Below, in pieces: positions 12,360 to 26,110 of a DNA stretch of 64,000 nt. The notes beneath the pieces are model-generated. The model did no database searches and was not told the DNA's origin. It was given only the letters and a program-made list of their open reading frames with translations. Each line of letters starts with the position of its first letter. Within the stretch, counting starts at the first letter, position 1. Position numbers and translations under genes: made by a program. Origin of the DNA: Cheiracanthium punctorium. Lineage: Eukaryota; Arthropoda; Arachnida; Araneae; Cheiracanthiidae. The DNA is taken from the NCBI GenBank assembly GCA_038373885.1, contig JAWZYV010015837.1, positions 248,001 through 312,000 on the forward strand. Reading direction: 5' to 3'.

Positions 12360-15300
12360 TTTGGAAATTTCCCCTGTTCGACGTGGAAAACGTTTGAATT
12401 GTGTTTCACTTGAATCTCGCCCTAAATGAAGTCCTTAATGTACATGACGTATTTATTGAACTATGGTGTTCATTTTGTAGCTTATGGTTCCAACAAGCAG
12501 CCAGCGGGCCACAATCCGTACCTCCAAAGGCTTATATCTGGCCTGTCTGCTACTGCTAGGAATTTTTTTAAAGGAATTTGATTATAAATATCCATTGAAT
12601 GTTTAATTCTTGCATGAAGAAACGTATGACTGTAAATAATTCACATTTGGCGAGACTCTGAATTGACGTAAACCTTATAAACACGTGCTGAGAAAACAAA
12701 ATTAAGCTTAAAAATCAGCAAATGGCTTTTAAGGAAAAGCGAAAGTTTCAAGGTTACAGCCCATGGTGCCAATGGGCGCACAGAAAATTTTCCTTTGCTA
12801 CTTTCGGTGAAGTTTATTTACTTTCCGAAATGCCTTCACATGTATATATATATATATTCAGAAAGAGGAAGAAATCCCAAATACAGTATGCGTTTAATTT
12901 TGTTAGTTTACTTAATCATTTATTTAGTTTACTTGTTTTTTAAGCTCGCGGCGAGTGAATTATTTACAGCCCCCTTATGTCCTCTTTCCAGTGCAAGGCT
13001 AAAGTTTTGATATGACCCCTAAATTTCGTTTACAGATACATTAATGGGATGTAACTACACCACCCTTAAAGAATTTTGTCTGTAATCCAGAAAAAATAGA
13101 AAAAAAAAGATGAATATTTCTCGTTATCTCAAAAAGTTCTGTGAGATTTTTTCATGAGGCCCCTTGCATAAAAGAATAGGAAACTTCTCTATAAATGGTA
13201 CTAATATAGACTTTGTCACTTACCATTTTTTAATTTGATGGTTGGTACTATAAGAAGTGATAAATGTGTGACCTACGCTTTATTGTTCATAAGTTTATGG
13301 CCTATGAATAGCTATCCCGCTAAAAGTCGAATATGAATTTCTATGTTGTTGTCAAATTACTAAATAGTCTGTAAATCAAACCCTTTTAAAAGAAAATGTC
13401 AGAAATTTTCATTTTATGAATTATTTGATGATTTCGTAACTTTTTTCTAACTTAATTTATTCATGAAACATGAAATTACGCTAAATCTACATATCAAGTA
13501 ATTTTAGTAATTGAACTGGATTTAAAATCCTAGCCGATTTCATAAAAAGGTAAAGTATTTTATCGATAATCTTTTAAAACATCCATGACTAAATACAATA
13601 AATCGAATAGCTAAGAACAAAGAAAAAATTTAAAGAAAAATAATTTGCAGTAAACTGCGATATTTTCTTTTTATCCTTAACACACTTTACAAATAAAATC
13701 GACGAGAAATTTTCTCGAAAGTTAATGACCTATGAAATTGAAAAGATAATTGAATATTTTAAATGAAAACCTTGCAGTATTCCGTTTAAATGAAAAAGCG
13801 AATTAGTGAAATGGTCGAAGTCTTAGAAATCATGATACAATAAAGACGCCATTTTATAACTGATTATGTTGAAATAATTAAACTTCATTTTTTGATTTTA
13901 TTGGAACGTTCATGGAATTTCCTTTTATGGTAATTGAATTCTAATTGAATTTTGGTTATTTAATAATATTGTTGAGCATATTTTTCTATTCGTCTTTTAC
14001 TCAGCCTTTTTAATGTAGTAATTAATGAAGCATATTATTGAAAGTCTGCTTTAAGACAAATAAAAATTTCACTGTATTTAAACTTAAAAGGCAAAAGACG
14101 TTTTAAAAATTAATCGGAAATATATAATTGGTTTCCTTACCCTTCCATTATGGATTTAGTTCATTTAGAGTACTTATCGAAAGATTAATGCCACTAATAA
14201 CTTTTGAATTGAAAATATATTTACTTATGAATTAATGGTTTTGGTATGCTACGTAAGAAAACGAGTTTTATCTTTTTACCGAGTTTTAGGTATTTCTGTC
14301 AGCGTGAAATTAAATTCATTTTGTGTTTTTAAATTTCTACCATGAATTTTTTTATCACAATTTTTAAAACTTCTCATGTTTAAAGATCTCAAAAAAAAAA
14401 CTTATACAGCTCAGAAGCATAATTTTAGCAAGTTTTTCAGAAAATAAGATTTAAAATTGTATCAAATGATTCTTCCTTCATGATCAGATAAATAATAAAT
14501 TCAAATAAAAAATAAATTATGTTTTACAAATACTTGCTTGGAGATAGAAGAAATTTGCTGTTTTTAATGTTTATATATTAATCGTTACTATTTTTTCTTA
14601 ATTTTTTTTTAATTTTACACAACAGTTTCACACTTTAAAACCAAACCCAAACTTTTAAAGAAATTTTAATTACTATGTAATTTCAGTTGTTTATACCGCA
14701 GATATTACATTGTGAAGACAAAATCTATTTTAATTACACAAATATGTAATTTTACAATGAATGATTAGTGATTAATAAGCATAATCCTTTTGTAACTGTT
14801 TAACTTAAAACGGATGATACGTCTTGACAGAGAAATAGTAGGAAAAAATATATAAAAATAAATTTTTCAGTTAAAGACAATTAGTGAAGAAAGTAAGTAG
14901 CATTTTCAGCAGCAAAGGTAAATTCATTTGCTTGTTTTAAGCAAAATAGAGGGGATTAAAAAATAATTTTAAGAACTCTGAAATGAAAATGTTTCTACTC
15001 TTTGATTTTATAGTACATGTCTTTAAGAATTGTGTTAAGCTATATACACTTATAAAATAAATTTAAAAGAATAATTAACTAATATCTAAAATTTAATTAT
15101 TCATAACTTAAATTTGGTTTGATTTAGCTTTTTGGGGTTTGCAAAAAATATTCCTTTCTAACTGTACAAACAATATATGATTATACAATTTTAAAAAGTC
15201 CCGCTCAGTAAAATTCTGAATCACCTGTATGATTACAGTTTTCTTATAGTTAAAAAATTAAAGAAACGTGCTGTAATTCCTAAAAACATTAAAATGTTAC

Positions 15301-15379
15301 TGCAAATGTAAAATTTTCAGAAAATTTGGGGTGAAATGGAACATATGTATTACGGCCAATTATCTAATCTCAGGATCTA
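12360..15379. other. Non-coding stretch
   Basis: AT-rich sequence without a recognisable gene or element. A short TA run occurs at 12843-12855. Two overlapping small open frames at 12722-13010 carry no motif. Confidence 0.55.
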
Positions 15380-15465
15380 GGCCGAGGGTGGTATTGACCT
15401 CCATTGGGACTTTCTGAGGAGTCCTAACACGTATTTAATCGAAGTTTTGGAGAAAACCACAATGA
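15380..15465 (-). mobile_element. 3' fragment of a tRNA-derived SINE
   Basis: The stretch GGGACTTTCTGAGGAGTCCTAACACG followed by GGAGAAAACC matches, with gaps, the 3' half of the SINE at 62172-62395 (GAGGACTTTCTAAGG, TTCTAACGCGTATT, GGAGAAAACC). The tRNA-like head is absent, so this is a truncated, older copy. Confidence 0.6.
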
Positions 15466-15729
15466 GAAAATGCAATATGAATAAAAAATACAAAATGAAA
15501 AAAAGCTTTACTTTTATCTGCACATTTTTCTGTAATGACTTGTAACTACACGTGCAATGTGCGGGTAAAAATAAAGCAATCCTTGCAGTGTATAAAATTT
15601 ACAAATATTAGTTGCTTGAACAGTCAAAGAGTGTTATGAATAAGTTGCAGTTCGAAAAGACAAAAAATATTCAATATAATAATTTTATCAAAATAAGCTA
15701 AACTCATAATAAGCAAAATAAGCAGTACA

Positions 15730-15960
15730 GCATCTCATGTGAGTTCCACCGACGGCAAAGGCCAGCCATACATTTTGCGGCCTTTTCCATAGAACTGGTA
15801 GGATAATCAGCCTGACGCTGGTACTACAATGTTTAGTTCCCGAGAAAGCTCAGCACCCATTTTATTGATCTACGTAGGGAATGAAAGGCTAAGTCAATCT
15901 CAAATAGACTAAGATTCAAACTTTAGATGCGCGGCATAGCAAGGCAGTGCCTTATAGTTT
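15730..15960 (-). mobile_element. Probable tRNA-derived SINE, second family
   Basis: Read on the minus strand it contains a tRNA-like segment with AAGGCACTGCCTTGC followed by AAAGTTTGAATCTTAG, which resembles a decayed B box. A body then contains CCTTTCATTCCCTACG and CAATAAAATGGGTGCTGAG. No target duplication found. Family placement is tentative. Confidence 0.45.
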
Positions 15961-18104
15961 ATCCAAACTTGGCTTCTTCTGTCTATATCTCTTATTTTTT
16001 ATTTTTTCAGGGATTACCATGCATACTAAAAGGAATCGGAATAAACAAACGATTTCAAGATGTTAGGCGAGCGCCCCTTTCTTCGCACAGAAAAGATAAT
16101 TTCCTTTTTAAAAACACTTAAAAAAAAAAAATTAAGACATTATTCTGAGAAATCAAAGGTTTGAGTCAGATTTCGAGTAAATTTAGAAAATCATAAGAAA
16201 GAAGTATTGGAAATCCTATTTTTAACCATTTCAGACCCTGCGTCCAGAATTGAAGGCACAGAAATTACTTTTACTTTAGTGAAGGATGTATTTCCTAAAT
16301 AGAGCACGCAAAAAAAAAGTTTCTGAAGATAATTTAATAATTAGGATTTTTACTTTAACTTTCTAATTAAAAATTAAATCTCTATTATGAAAAGAAAATT
16401 ATTTCACTCAAAGAGAAATTATTTATTCAGGTCTGAAAGGTTGAATTATTCGGTCAAAGAGCAAAGCGTACTCTTTCCAAGGATGAAAGCTCAATTCTTG
16501 TACTATCATGACACATATATTTGTTGAGAACTTCGACCATAAAATCACGTAGAAATCTATTTTAAAAGTCAATATAACCTTCTGAGACAGTCCATAACTT
16601 TTTGAAACATCTTAAAACATTCTATAGCACTCACAAACAGTCTTAAAAATGTTCCAGCTCGATTCCCAGCTGTTTCACTGACTGCCAATAGTGAAAATTT
16701 CTCATTTTGAAACATTCGCGAACATTCTAATATCTTTCAGAATATTCTGTATTGAGCATTCCATAACGTTGTGTACGAGACGTTGTAGGACACTGTTGTG
16801 TACCAGACGTTCTGGCCAGTCTCGGCCACTTCATCAATAGATTCCCAGCTGCTTTACTAATTTGCCTTTAAAAGTCCATGGGTAAGATGTCCGCATTTGA
16901 ATGCAAAAGCGAACGCTATTTCTGCACTTTCAAACTGAAACCTTCTTTACCGATCTCAGGGCGGATGGCTATTATTCCATATAAGTTTCAAAGGTCTGCG
17001 TTATTTGGCTGCGGAGTTATAGTGCACGTACATCCATACAATACTTACTTTTACTCTACATATTGCTTTTATGTTATCTGTATTAGAGCCTAGAAGACTC
17101 TTTATATGTAATAGACTTTGTGAATTAGATTTTTGAAACCAGTTGTTTGCGCAATCACTCAGATATATTTGTGGTACTCAGAATAGCTTTTCTTAAAATT
17201 ATAAACTTTATTTTGCCCAACAGTTAAAGAAAAATCCCAATTTCACTTTCAGCAAGAACAAGGTTACTGTTACGTATGCAACTGTACTGAAGGTTAACAA
17301 CTAGACATGTTATGATGTCACATTTGATAAGGAGATTTTTAGCCTATTTTTAGGTATATGACTATATTATTTGATAAAACCTTCCAAATTACTCAGCATA
17401 ATCTTCAGGGAAGACTTTTTATAGTCATTTTTAAAAAAATTGTTCGAATGATTTTCTTACAACTTTATAACTTTATTATACTTTACGACTTTATAATTAA
17501 AACGACTTTATCAATACAATTTTATAACTGCGACTTTATAAATAATTACTACTTTCTAACTAAATTAATAAGTCCGTTCGTGTCTTTTACTATGTTTTTT
17601 CTGTTAATGTCTTGTTAACATCAATTTAGCCTTTTATTATTATTTAGACAAAGTGGAATACTTATTTTTTTTTTACTTCCAAGTATTTTTGCTGCACTCA
17701 ACATTTTGAAAAAATTAAGCATACTTTTTTTTTCTTAGTTTCTTGGGTACTTGTGTATTATACCGTCGATATGCCAAGATTACTCGCCAAGGGTTTGTAC
17801 TCTGCAGTTCCGTTGTTATTACGCACAGGATAATGCGCATGAAAATACCGTATGTTCTGCTATGCTTAAAATGAGCCGTGTTTCTTTTAAAATTTATAAA
17901 TTTTTATGTGTGTGGTTGATTTTTAAAATTGATTTATGGCTTAGCGAAATTTAAGCTTTTAACAAAGCATTGTAATGGGAATAATATGAAAAATGTGTGT
18001 TATTAACTGCGGAGTTTGCATTAAGCGGAACTGTTATGTGTAGGCCGCAAAGGCGCCATTTGATGAACTGCGTTTGTGTTGTACTTATTTTTAAATATCT
18101 GTGT
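15961..18104. other. Non-coding stretch
   Basis: No gene recognised. Around 17425-17560 there is a loose repetition of ACTTTATAA words, low-complexity rather than an ordered array. Confidence 0.5.
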
Positions 18105-18554
18105 GTGTAATGCAGATGTCTCCAAAGTGGTCTATATAGACCCCCAGGGGTCTATTTAACAAAAGCGGGGGTCGATCTGAGCCAGGGGGTCGCTTGGGGG
18201 TCGAAGAAAAAACAGTTCTTAATACGAAAATCACACATACCTAATCACGATGATCGTAAAATTTGTGAATTTTTTTATAATTACTTAATATCAGTTTCTT
18301 TATAGAACATAAATTAATCAACAAATATTTATTCGGGTGAAACAAGTATTGACGTACCAGCGCACAGTGGCACGAACTCTGCACTTCTCGTTTATTAGTC
18401 ATACTCATATGTTGAATCTCCACTGTTAAGCTGCTTGATGCCGGCAGATGGCGTTGCTTGTCCGTCGGCTAGCTAATTATAGGGGTCGATGCTAGCTAAT
18501 TATAGGGCTATAGGGGACCATGATCAAAAAAGTTTGGCGACCCCTGGTGTAATG
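18105..18554. mobile_element. hAT-family MITE with perfect 8-bp target duplication
   Basis: A 434-bp element (18113-18546) is bounded by the direct repeat GTGTAATG at 18105-18112 and 18547-18554. Its ends are imperfect terminal inverted repeats: CAGATGTCTCCAAA on the left, and TTTGGCGACCCCTG on the right (CAGGGGTCGCCAAA when inverted). CAGGGGTC ends with an 8-bp duplication define hAT transposons. No transposase. Near the right end the words GCTAGCTAATTATAGGG occur twice in tandem. Confidence 0.92.
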
Positions 18555-20159
18555 TTTTGTATGCCTTTATTAAATAGGTTTATGTTTATAATACCAAAAT
18601 TATGGCGTTTTATAAACTGCGTATGCGTGATGTTAATACTTTATGTAGGTGCTATTTCAGAACAATACGTTGGTGTTTAAGTTAAATATCAATGACTTTA
18701 TTTAATTTGAATACAGTGCAGTTTTCCGGAAATCATGGATTGCATTTAGAATTACAACGAGAATGTCTTCATTAGAATGTAGACGTCTCCACATAAACAG
18801 CCAAATATGAGTCGAGATGTTGTTTGGCTGTTCCACGGTGCTTTTCTCCATTTGGCTGAAAGTATTATTTTTCTGGTTTCCAGAGAAAACTACGCGTTCG
18901 TTGCCACAAAATGTTGAACTGAATATCTATCTTAATATGAATGTATGAAGCCCTTTTATATATTTATTGCTTTAAATTAAGGTACGCGAGCAAATAAAAA
19001 AAAACAGTATCTGTTGGTTTTTGTTTTTATGGCAATTCCTGTGGTATGTAAATATTTGACCAAACGTATTTTAAGGTAATCCGACCTTAGGGACGCCAAC
19101 TAGGTGAAAAAAAATTTTGGCGAAAATGTCGACGGTATAATACACAACTACCGTTCCCTGCTTAAGTATTGCTTTTAGGTATTAGAAGAAAAGTCACATT
19201 TTCAAAAACAGATATTTCTCATAACATAGAAATAAAGAAAAATATTTCATTATATATGATATGAGAAAAATAGTTTGAACACTTGATCCTATCCTATACA
19301 GAAAATATTAAAATATGATTCAATTATATGCCAAATACCTCTTCCAGAGCAACGTTTATACTCGACGAACAAATTAAGTATCGAATCATAAAAAAATATT
19401 GTATTCTCTTAAGATCTTATTCAATACATGCGAATTGTAATATTTCATTATTTTTTAAACAATAAAATTATTTAATACACAAATAAATTATTAAAAAACA
19501 AGCTGAAAAAACTGAGCACGTGTTTGAAAGAGAAAACCAGAAAAAAATTTAAACTTTAACGCAATTATCTTCTTATAAAACATCTAATAAATGCAAAGAA
19601 GACTTGACAAGAAAGATATCGGAGCAACAGCAGCTTTTAAAATAATTGGATTCTTCGCGATAGCTGATGGGCTGAGAAAAAATATTTGTTCCAGGCTACG
19701 AAATTTCGCAAGTAATCTCTATCGGCATCCTTACGTTATTCATGACTGTAATTGGCAACGATGGGCGAAAAATACTTCGAACAACACCGTGAAAGAGAAT
19801 AAATATTTGAAAAGAAAGCGAGATTTATTGCGGTTGAGTTTAGTTGTCGCCTGCGAAGTGAAATAGTTTCTTGGAAGTGAGATTTTTGAACTAGTGGAAA
19901 AATTTACGATCTTTTTAAAACTTTAAGCACCAAGATTTAATGCGAAGAGATTATTTCGTTATAAACATGCTTTATGGCCGTGCAGTAAATTACTTTTACG
20001 TTTCTAAACTTTAAGTTATCAGCTATAATCAAACTATTTGAAGTTTTTAATAAGATTAGTTGTCTGCCAGTTGTCGAAATTCGACCATAAAGCATAAGAT
20101 TTTTTAATTTGAACGTGAATAAAGTTCTTCTGTCAAAGAGTATGTCTCAAGATTCCATA
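18555..20159. other. Non-coding stretch with one unassigned open frame
   Basis: The longest frame is 19591-19866 on the plus strand (91 codons, basic, ending LVVACEVK). I recognise no domain, and there is no evident promoter or splice signal, so I do not call it a gene. The rest is AT-rich intergenic sequence. Confidence 0.5.
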
Positions 20160-20677
20160 TATAGTAGAACCTACTACAATGACCACCTTGGCTAAGGTAC
20201 CATCTGTCTATAGTGACCACTTTTGTACAGTTTCACTTTGCAACCACCACACTTTTCTGAGAAGACGGTCTTTCTGTAAAAACTCTATCGTATTTTGCTA
20301 AATGCAAAGGCAGTTCCAGCGAGTGGGTCATAGGGCTAATCTCCCTCTACAAACCTTGGATTTCACACGTTCCCGTACAATTTCACACATTCAGTTTGCG
20401 TTTTGAACAATTTAGGCTACTCTAAAAAGTCTAGTGGTCTCTCCCGAAAATTTAGCCTGGAGCTGTCCTCTTCTAAAGGCCGATTATGTTCGCAACTATA
20501 AAATCTTAAACCGTCGAATGATTGAACTTTACTTGCCGAGGTGTCCCACTGCAGAGGCGATTACTGCCTCAATTAAATTGCAATTTTTTCGAATGCTTGT
20601 CCTTGAGATTTACGTAAAAAACGTAAAATGAGGGATAAATGTGGATTCTGGGGACGTAAAATCGAGGTTTCACTGTA
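20160..20677. mobile_element. pogo/Tigger-like MITE
   Basis: Ends are TATAGTAGAACC on the left and, inverted from the right, TACAGTGAAACCTCGATTTT. The termini are similar and bounded by TA (20160-20161; 20676-20677). TACAGT-AACCTCG ends with TA duplication are typical of pogo/Tigger elements. The interior has no transposase motif. The right end abuts a TA microsatellite. Confidence 0.7.
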
Positions 20678-20709
20678 TATAATATATATATATATATATA
20701 TAATATATT
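20676..20709. repeat. (TA)n microsatellite
   Basis: About 34 bp of nearly pure TA, starting at the target dinucleotide of the MITE to its left. Confidence 0.9.
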
Positions 20710-20915
20710 ACCTAATTAATTACATGACTCACGTAGAAAAACATTAGGGGACTAATTCTGTTTATCGGAATCTGAAAATTTCTGGAATTATTTCTCCCGT
20801 GAGGTAGTTTGTACGTGCAAGCCTTTCAACCTGATTGGGTTTATAATACATTTTTAAACTAGTAATATCAAAATGATGTCAATATCATTTACGACCAATA
20901 AACTATTCTGGCCTA

Positions 20916-21141
20916 TCGACCGGATTGTATGGTGGGTAAAGCACCGTACTACGGTTCCGGGTTCAATTCCCGGCGGTCGGTGTTCGATCCCCGACTGGGC
21001 GTGGATGTCATTTGTCCATCCCTTCAAAGGGGGCGACGTTGGTCTACCTACTAGTTGCCCTTATAATAAAGTGGTCAACAATTCCGGCCCGTTGTGGCAA
21101 AAGCCTTCCAAGGCAGCAGCCGGCCATTGGGGAAAAATAAA
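20916..21141 (+). mobile_element. tRNA-derived SINE, third family
   Basis: The head reads like a tRNA gene: an A-box-like TGGTGGGTAAAGC near 20930 and a B-box GGGTTCAATTCCC near 20960. It is followed by an unrelated body (GTCATTTGTCCATCCC, AAAGTGGTCAACAATTCC, GGCCGGCCATTGGGG-like words) and a short A-rich tail. Flanks TCTGGCCTA (left) and TCTGGTCTA (right) may be a slightly decayed target duplication. GC content is well above the surroundings. Confidence 0.75.
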
Positions 21142-24100
21142 TCTGGTCTAATTCATAACGGCGCCGTCGATTTGACAAATAAAATGCTAATCTCGGTATA
21201 AATTTAATCATGTAGGATATAGTAAGAACTTATCGTAATTCTTTCGAGTTGTGTGCTTTTCGATATACTAATAAAAAATTAAAATAAGAAGTATAATTTT
21301 ACTTGAATACTCTTTTAAAGTGTAACTCGAATTCTTGAAATAATAAAAAGAATTCTCGCTTGGTAGTGCAGATTTTTTAAGTAGTGTATTCCCCCAACCT
21401 CATATTTTTTTAACTTATTTATGTAAATTTGCAAATCTATCAGTCCAATGGTATGAATTTTATTACAATTTTTGACTGAAGCATTTTCATAAATTGAAAG
21501 AAAAAATGCGAATAATTACGTTTAAAAATAAAATGGAGACATAGATGCCGCAGCTATTAACTTTTTTACCCAAATAAAACAATTTCCCAAGGTTAAAAAT
21601 AGAACTCTTTGAAATGAAGGAAATGGTAGATTTTTAAATTTTTAAAGCTGAAAATATTGATTCTACAATTTCCTTTACATAATTAGGAAAAATATCAAGT
21701 CAACATTACCAACGGTGTGGATTTTATCACATTTATGAGCATAACTTTTCAATATTTTGTAATGATGGAAGTACAAATTTTGTTTTGATGTGGAGCAATC
21801 CGGAGCTGTTGCATCTCTAGGCTTTTATTGATATTCTAGTGCCGCCACGACTAAAATTTAATCGCATGCAATAATAAGAACCATTTCAATATTTACTAAA
21901 GTTTTATTTAACCGTACAAAGAACATGTATATACAAGACAGACACAGCTGATAACATCACAGAATAGCACATTCAATAGTTAAAATACATTTTTATTCAC
22001 AGTAATTGTCACATAGAACACACACATTTCTTAATGCTTAGATTTAATTTATTGCAATTAACTTACATAATTGATTAAATAAAATGGAGTATTTATATGT
22101 TATTAATGCGGATTAAATTTTATAATTAAAATTTATTATTTTTAATTCGTCATTATTTAAAACCTCAAAATAATTCTCAATTTATACAATTGCTGTTTTT
22201 ATGTTTTATGATTCTTCTAGAACTATCAAGTTATTTACATTTAAGGCATCTTTTATCATATATATTCGAAAGTTGTGCGAACAGAAATAAATTGTTACTA
22301 TTTAGTATCCATATGTAAACTATTAGCTTTAAATTAACGATGTTTCAATTTAATTTAAATATTAATTCATTGTTCTACTACAAATTATGTATTGATTTAA
22401 AAAATAAGTATTTTGTTTTGGTTATAATTGAAATAAAACAGTTAGATCAGTTAATGTTATTGATATAACTGTATGTAATTACTTATAATACTTACGTGAT
22501 GCTCATCATAACTATATAAGAAAGCAGTCATAACTTAAAAGCAAATTTGTAATAATCTCACAGATTGAATTTAAATTTTAATTTCTTTTTACACAGTTGA
22601 TAGCATATCCTTAAAAAATGTGTTTATTGTCTTACATTTACTGGGACACATGCTAATTTGATCAATCTATAAGCAGGATAGTAGATGTTTATAGAAAGCT
22701 AAATTAGATTATTTGTGTTGAAATAAATATATGCAACAGTTAACGGATAAATACAGAAACAGTGTTTTGATTTTCTTCGGTATTTTGCTTAATTTAACGC
22801 ACTATTTGAATAATGCTAGAAAATTTATTAATGAATCAACTCATTTTTATAGTATAGAACTGTTAATTTAATTACTCTTAGGGAATCGGAGTTTATAGGA
22901 AACATACAAAATGATCTGTGCTCTATAATGTTTAAAAAAATAGTAAGTTCAAGAAATATTTTTTGAGTCTTTCTCAGAAGAGTTAGAAATAGGATACTAA
23001 AGGAGTTGTACTTTCATAATTAAAGATTTAAATTGTTCATTTTTTAAAGAATTTCATTCATTTTATGAAAGCAATTGTTCAAAGATGTAAAGTGAATTAA
23101 TAAAAAAATCGAAAACATTTGATAAATATATTAATTATCGAAATCCGAAGTCATTTTTTATTTTCATGAATTAGTTACAAGGAATCTGCTGTGAAGTTGT
23201 GCTAAAATCTTGTTTGGTACGTTGATGTTATATTCGGTTTATACGACGTGAACTGAATATTCAATAAATTTTAATTCTTCCGCTTGGAGTTTATTTTATT
23301 AAAGACAATTGGAAAAGTTAGTTATTATGTTTCCGCCATTGTAATGAAAATATGAGATCTGATTGTAAAATAAATTCTTTTTATATCATCAACCGTTGAA
23401 GTATTCAGTCCAAATAAAAAAAGTTAATTTATATTTAATAAAGGAAAAGAAAGAAGTGTGAGAAAGAAAAAATGCTTTTTTAAACAATGCATTCTAACTA
23501 AACTAATTTGAATGAAACGTTTTAATGTGTATTTTATGTAAAAGGCGGATCAACGCAGGCAAGGAAGAGGTACCCAATTTCAACACCGAAGGAACTGCCT
23601 GGGATTACAGCTCATCATGTGATTCGAATGGGTTAAATAATTATGTGTTCATACGATGCGAATGGGTTATTAATTATGCTGGCATATGATGCGAATTGGT
23701 TAAATAATTATGCCACAAAAGTGTATGGGTTTTAAGTAAGGTTCCAAAAATTACTTAACGTTCAAAAACTAATTAATAATTCTATTCATGTTTAATTCCG
23801 AAAATATAATCTTCAATAAATGAACAAACGTACTTAAGTACTAATCTAAGTTTTCCTCACTAAGTCATGCTAGGAGTATATCATTTAACATATTTACGTT
23901 CTTGCGTAATTAAGTGATGAATGATTAAATAGCGATTATATCATTTTAAAGATTAACTGTAAAAAGTAAAAGACATTACATTGCAGAGAGTGAACAAATG
24001 AGTATAAATAAATAAAAAAAAGAACATGAATTTAAAAATCAAAGTTTCCAATATTTCAATTGTTAAAAATTTCATAGTTAACAAACAAATACTATAGCTT

Positions 24101-25447
24101 TTTAAACTCGAATATTTCCCAAATAGAAATGCTGCATTTAACATGTGATAACTCTGATGCATTAAATAAATTATGAATGTAATATATGCTTACCTTAAAC
24201 ATGTAACGTTCAAATGAGAAGTACAGATTTTTACGTTTTCTAAATCATCATTTTTACAAACACTTTTTGTAATTCTAATAAACTAATCAACAAGAAATAT
24301 TTAAATACTAACTCAACAAGTCTAACGAAGTAGGATGTAGTAAATAAATACTAATCTTTGCTCAAGTTGAAAATAACGAGGCATCAACATATGTTATATA
24401 CTTCAAATTATCATAAATCAACGATTGATTTTCAATATATAACATTAAAAACAGATACCTTTTCAAGAGAAGTGTACAAATTCTGACATATAAAAGACAA
24501 ATACTCTTATTTACAAAAAAGTAACATTGCAACTGGAATGATCAACAATTTATTGATTTCTTTTTTAATATTGCGATTCCCGATAACGTGCTGTATGAAT
24601 ATTTATTAATTAAAAAAATCTCACGAGTTTCATTTTATCAGTTTTACATACTCAAAAATACAATTTGTTTTTTAAAAAGGTACTTTTTTAAAGAAATGAA
24701 TTTTAATTTACTTCTTTAAACTAGGTTAAAATGAGGAAGTTTAATTTTGTATTACATTCGGAATTGTAATAAATATTAATTCCAAAATCTGCTGTGGTTT
24801 AGGCGTAACAAATGTAATGTAATTTATTATGAGTGAGGTACTGAACACATTTTTTGTTTGAAAATGCTGGAATGTGACTATGGTACAATATTTCAGCTTA
24901 TTTCTGTTACGTCACTAGAACTCATAAAATAATTAAAACCAAAACAGCTCACATTGGAATTGGTATCAACTAAAAAAGGAGCGATGATTTTAGGGTTTTT
25001 GAATCCTCAGAAAAAGATTTTATATGAATAAACAGTCATTCTGGCATTTATGATGTGCAATACGTTATCATTCAGAACTTTAGAAAGCATCAAAGTAAAC
25101 TAAAGAAGTGAATTTCAATTTTAATATAATTTCTAGAAAATAATCAACAAGAAATATTTAAATACCTTAAAATTCTTATCAAGTTCAGTGAAAAATGTAA
25201 GTCAGATTGTCGTCGAAATTATAAAAAAATGTTTATGCTCATTATTTATCAGAGTTAACTAATAACAAACAGAATAAACTGAACATTTCAGATAACGGAT
25301 TCAGATACCATTTATGAATACACAGTAATACACTTTTGAATAAATGTATATGTATGCGTATGTCACATAAAACGCGTCTTTCGAGGGTAATTTATGCTTT
25401 TAATTAATGTATTTCTGTTACCGTAAATTTTTAACTAACAACCACCG
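21142..25447. other. Non-coding stretch downstream of the receptor gene
   Basis: More than 4 kb of very AT-rich DNA with no recognisable coding sequence. The only structured part is a 33-bp minisatellite at 23616-23715. Confidence 0.6.
23616..23715 (+). repeat. Minisatellite, three copies of 33-34 bp
   Basis: Three consecutive units start CATGTGATTCGAATGGGTT, CATACGATGCGAATGGGTT and CATATGATGCGAATTGGTT, each followed by a version of AAATAATTATG. Starts at 23616, 23650 and 23683. Confidence 0.9.
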
Positions 25448-25879
25448 TACATGGTGTTCATAATTAAAGTTTCCCTGTTCAGATCACCGTGCAGCGAAAA
25501 ATACTGGTGAGAATGTTACCAAATTTGCAGGAAACCTTAGTGCTATTATGGAAGAGAGATTATCTTGAAAAAAAAATAGCTTAAAAATCCATCCCCATGT
25601 GGCATTTTACAACGTGTTAGTGCGAATAAAACAGACTAATGACAATTTTCAAGGATGAAAAGATTTAAAGCGTACTGTTTATACTACTGCGCGGTAAGTG
25701 ATTTTGCAGATCAGCAACTGACATATAAAACGACACCCAGTGGTGATTATTTCAGCTATTTCTTTCAAAGCAAATTTCCGTTTCATTAAAGTTTCCAGTA
25801 AATTGGTAGCATTCTGACCAGTAGTTTTAGCTGTACACTGCTCTGAACAGGGAAGCTTTAAATATGAACACAGTGTGTA
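25448..25879. mobile_element. MITE with ~95-bp terminal inverted repeats, TA-flanked
   Basis: The left arm from 25450 (GGTGTTCATAATTAAAG, TTCCCTGTTCAGA, ACTGGTGAGAATGTTACCAA, GGAAACCTT) is mirrored by the right arm ending at 25877, with roughly 80% identity over ~95 bp by eye. Each end is bounded by TA (25448-25449; 25878-25879). The long inverted ends, TA target and lack of an ORF fit a Tc1/mariner-class MITE. It lies about 230 bp beyond the receptor's stop codon. Confidence 0.8.
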
Positions 25880-25934
25880 TTTTTATACCAGCTAATTAAG
25901 ATTACGGAGAAAAAGCATTTGAAAACAGCAAAGT

Positions 25935-25940
25935 TTTATT
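25935..25940 (-). promoter_or_regulatory. Candidate polyadenylation signal
   Basis: AATAAA on the minus strand, about 170 bp downstream of the receptor kinase stop codon and before the MITE. It is the first canonical hexamer I see after the stop. Its use is inferred. Confidence 0.4.
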
Positions 25941-26110
25941 GCATGTTCATTAATAATAAGGACTTTATATATCTGATTTATAAAAAGACATTTTCACGAT
26001 TACAATTTCAGTCGCTTACTTTGTCTTTAATAATCAAATTTTATACAATGCGTAAGAAGAGTTTTTGTGCGAAAATATAGTGGCATTATTATTTTCGTGA
26101 AATAAAGCCT

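Noticed and set aside
19591..19866. 91-codon plus-strand open frame
   Set aside because: No known motif, splice context or neighbouring coding sequence; length is within what chance allows in 64 kb.
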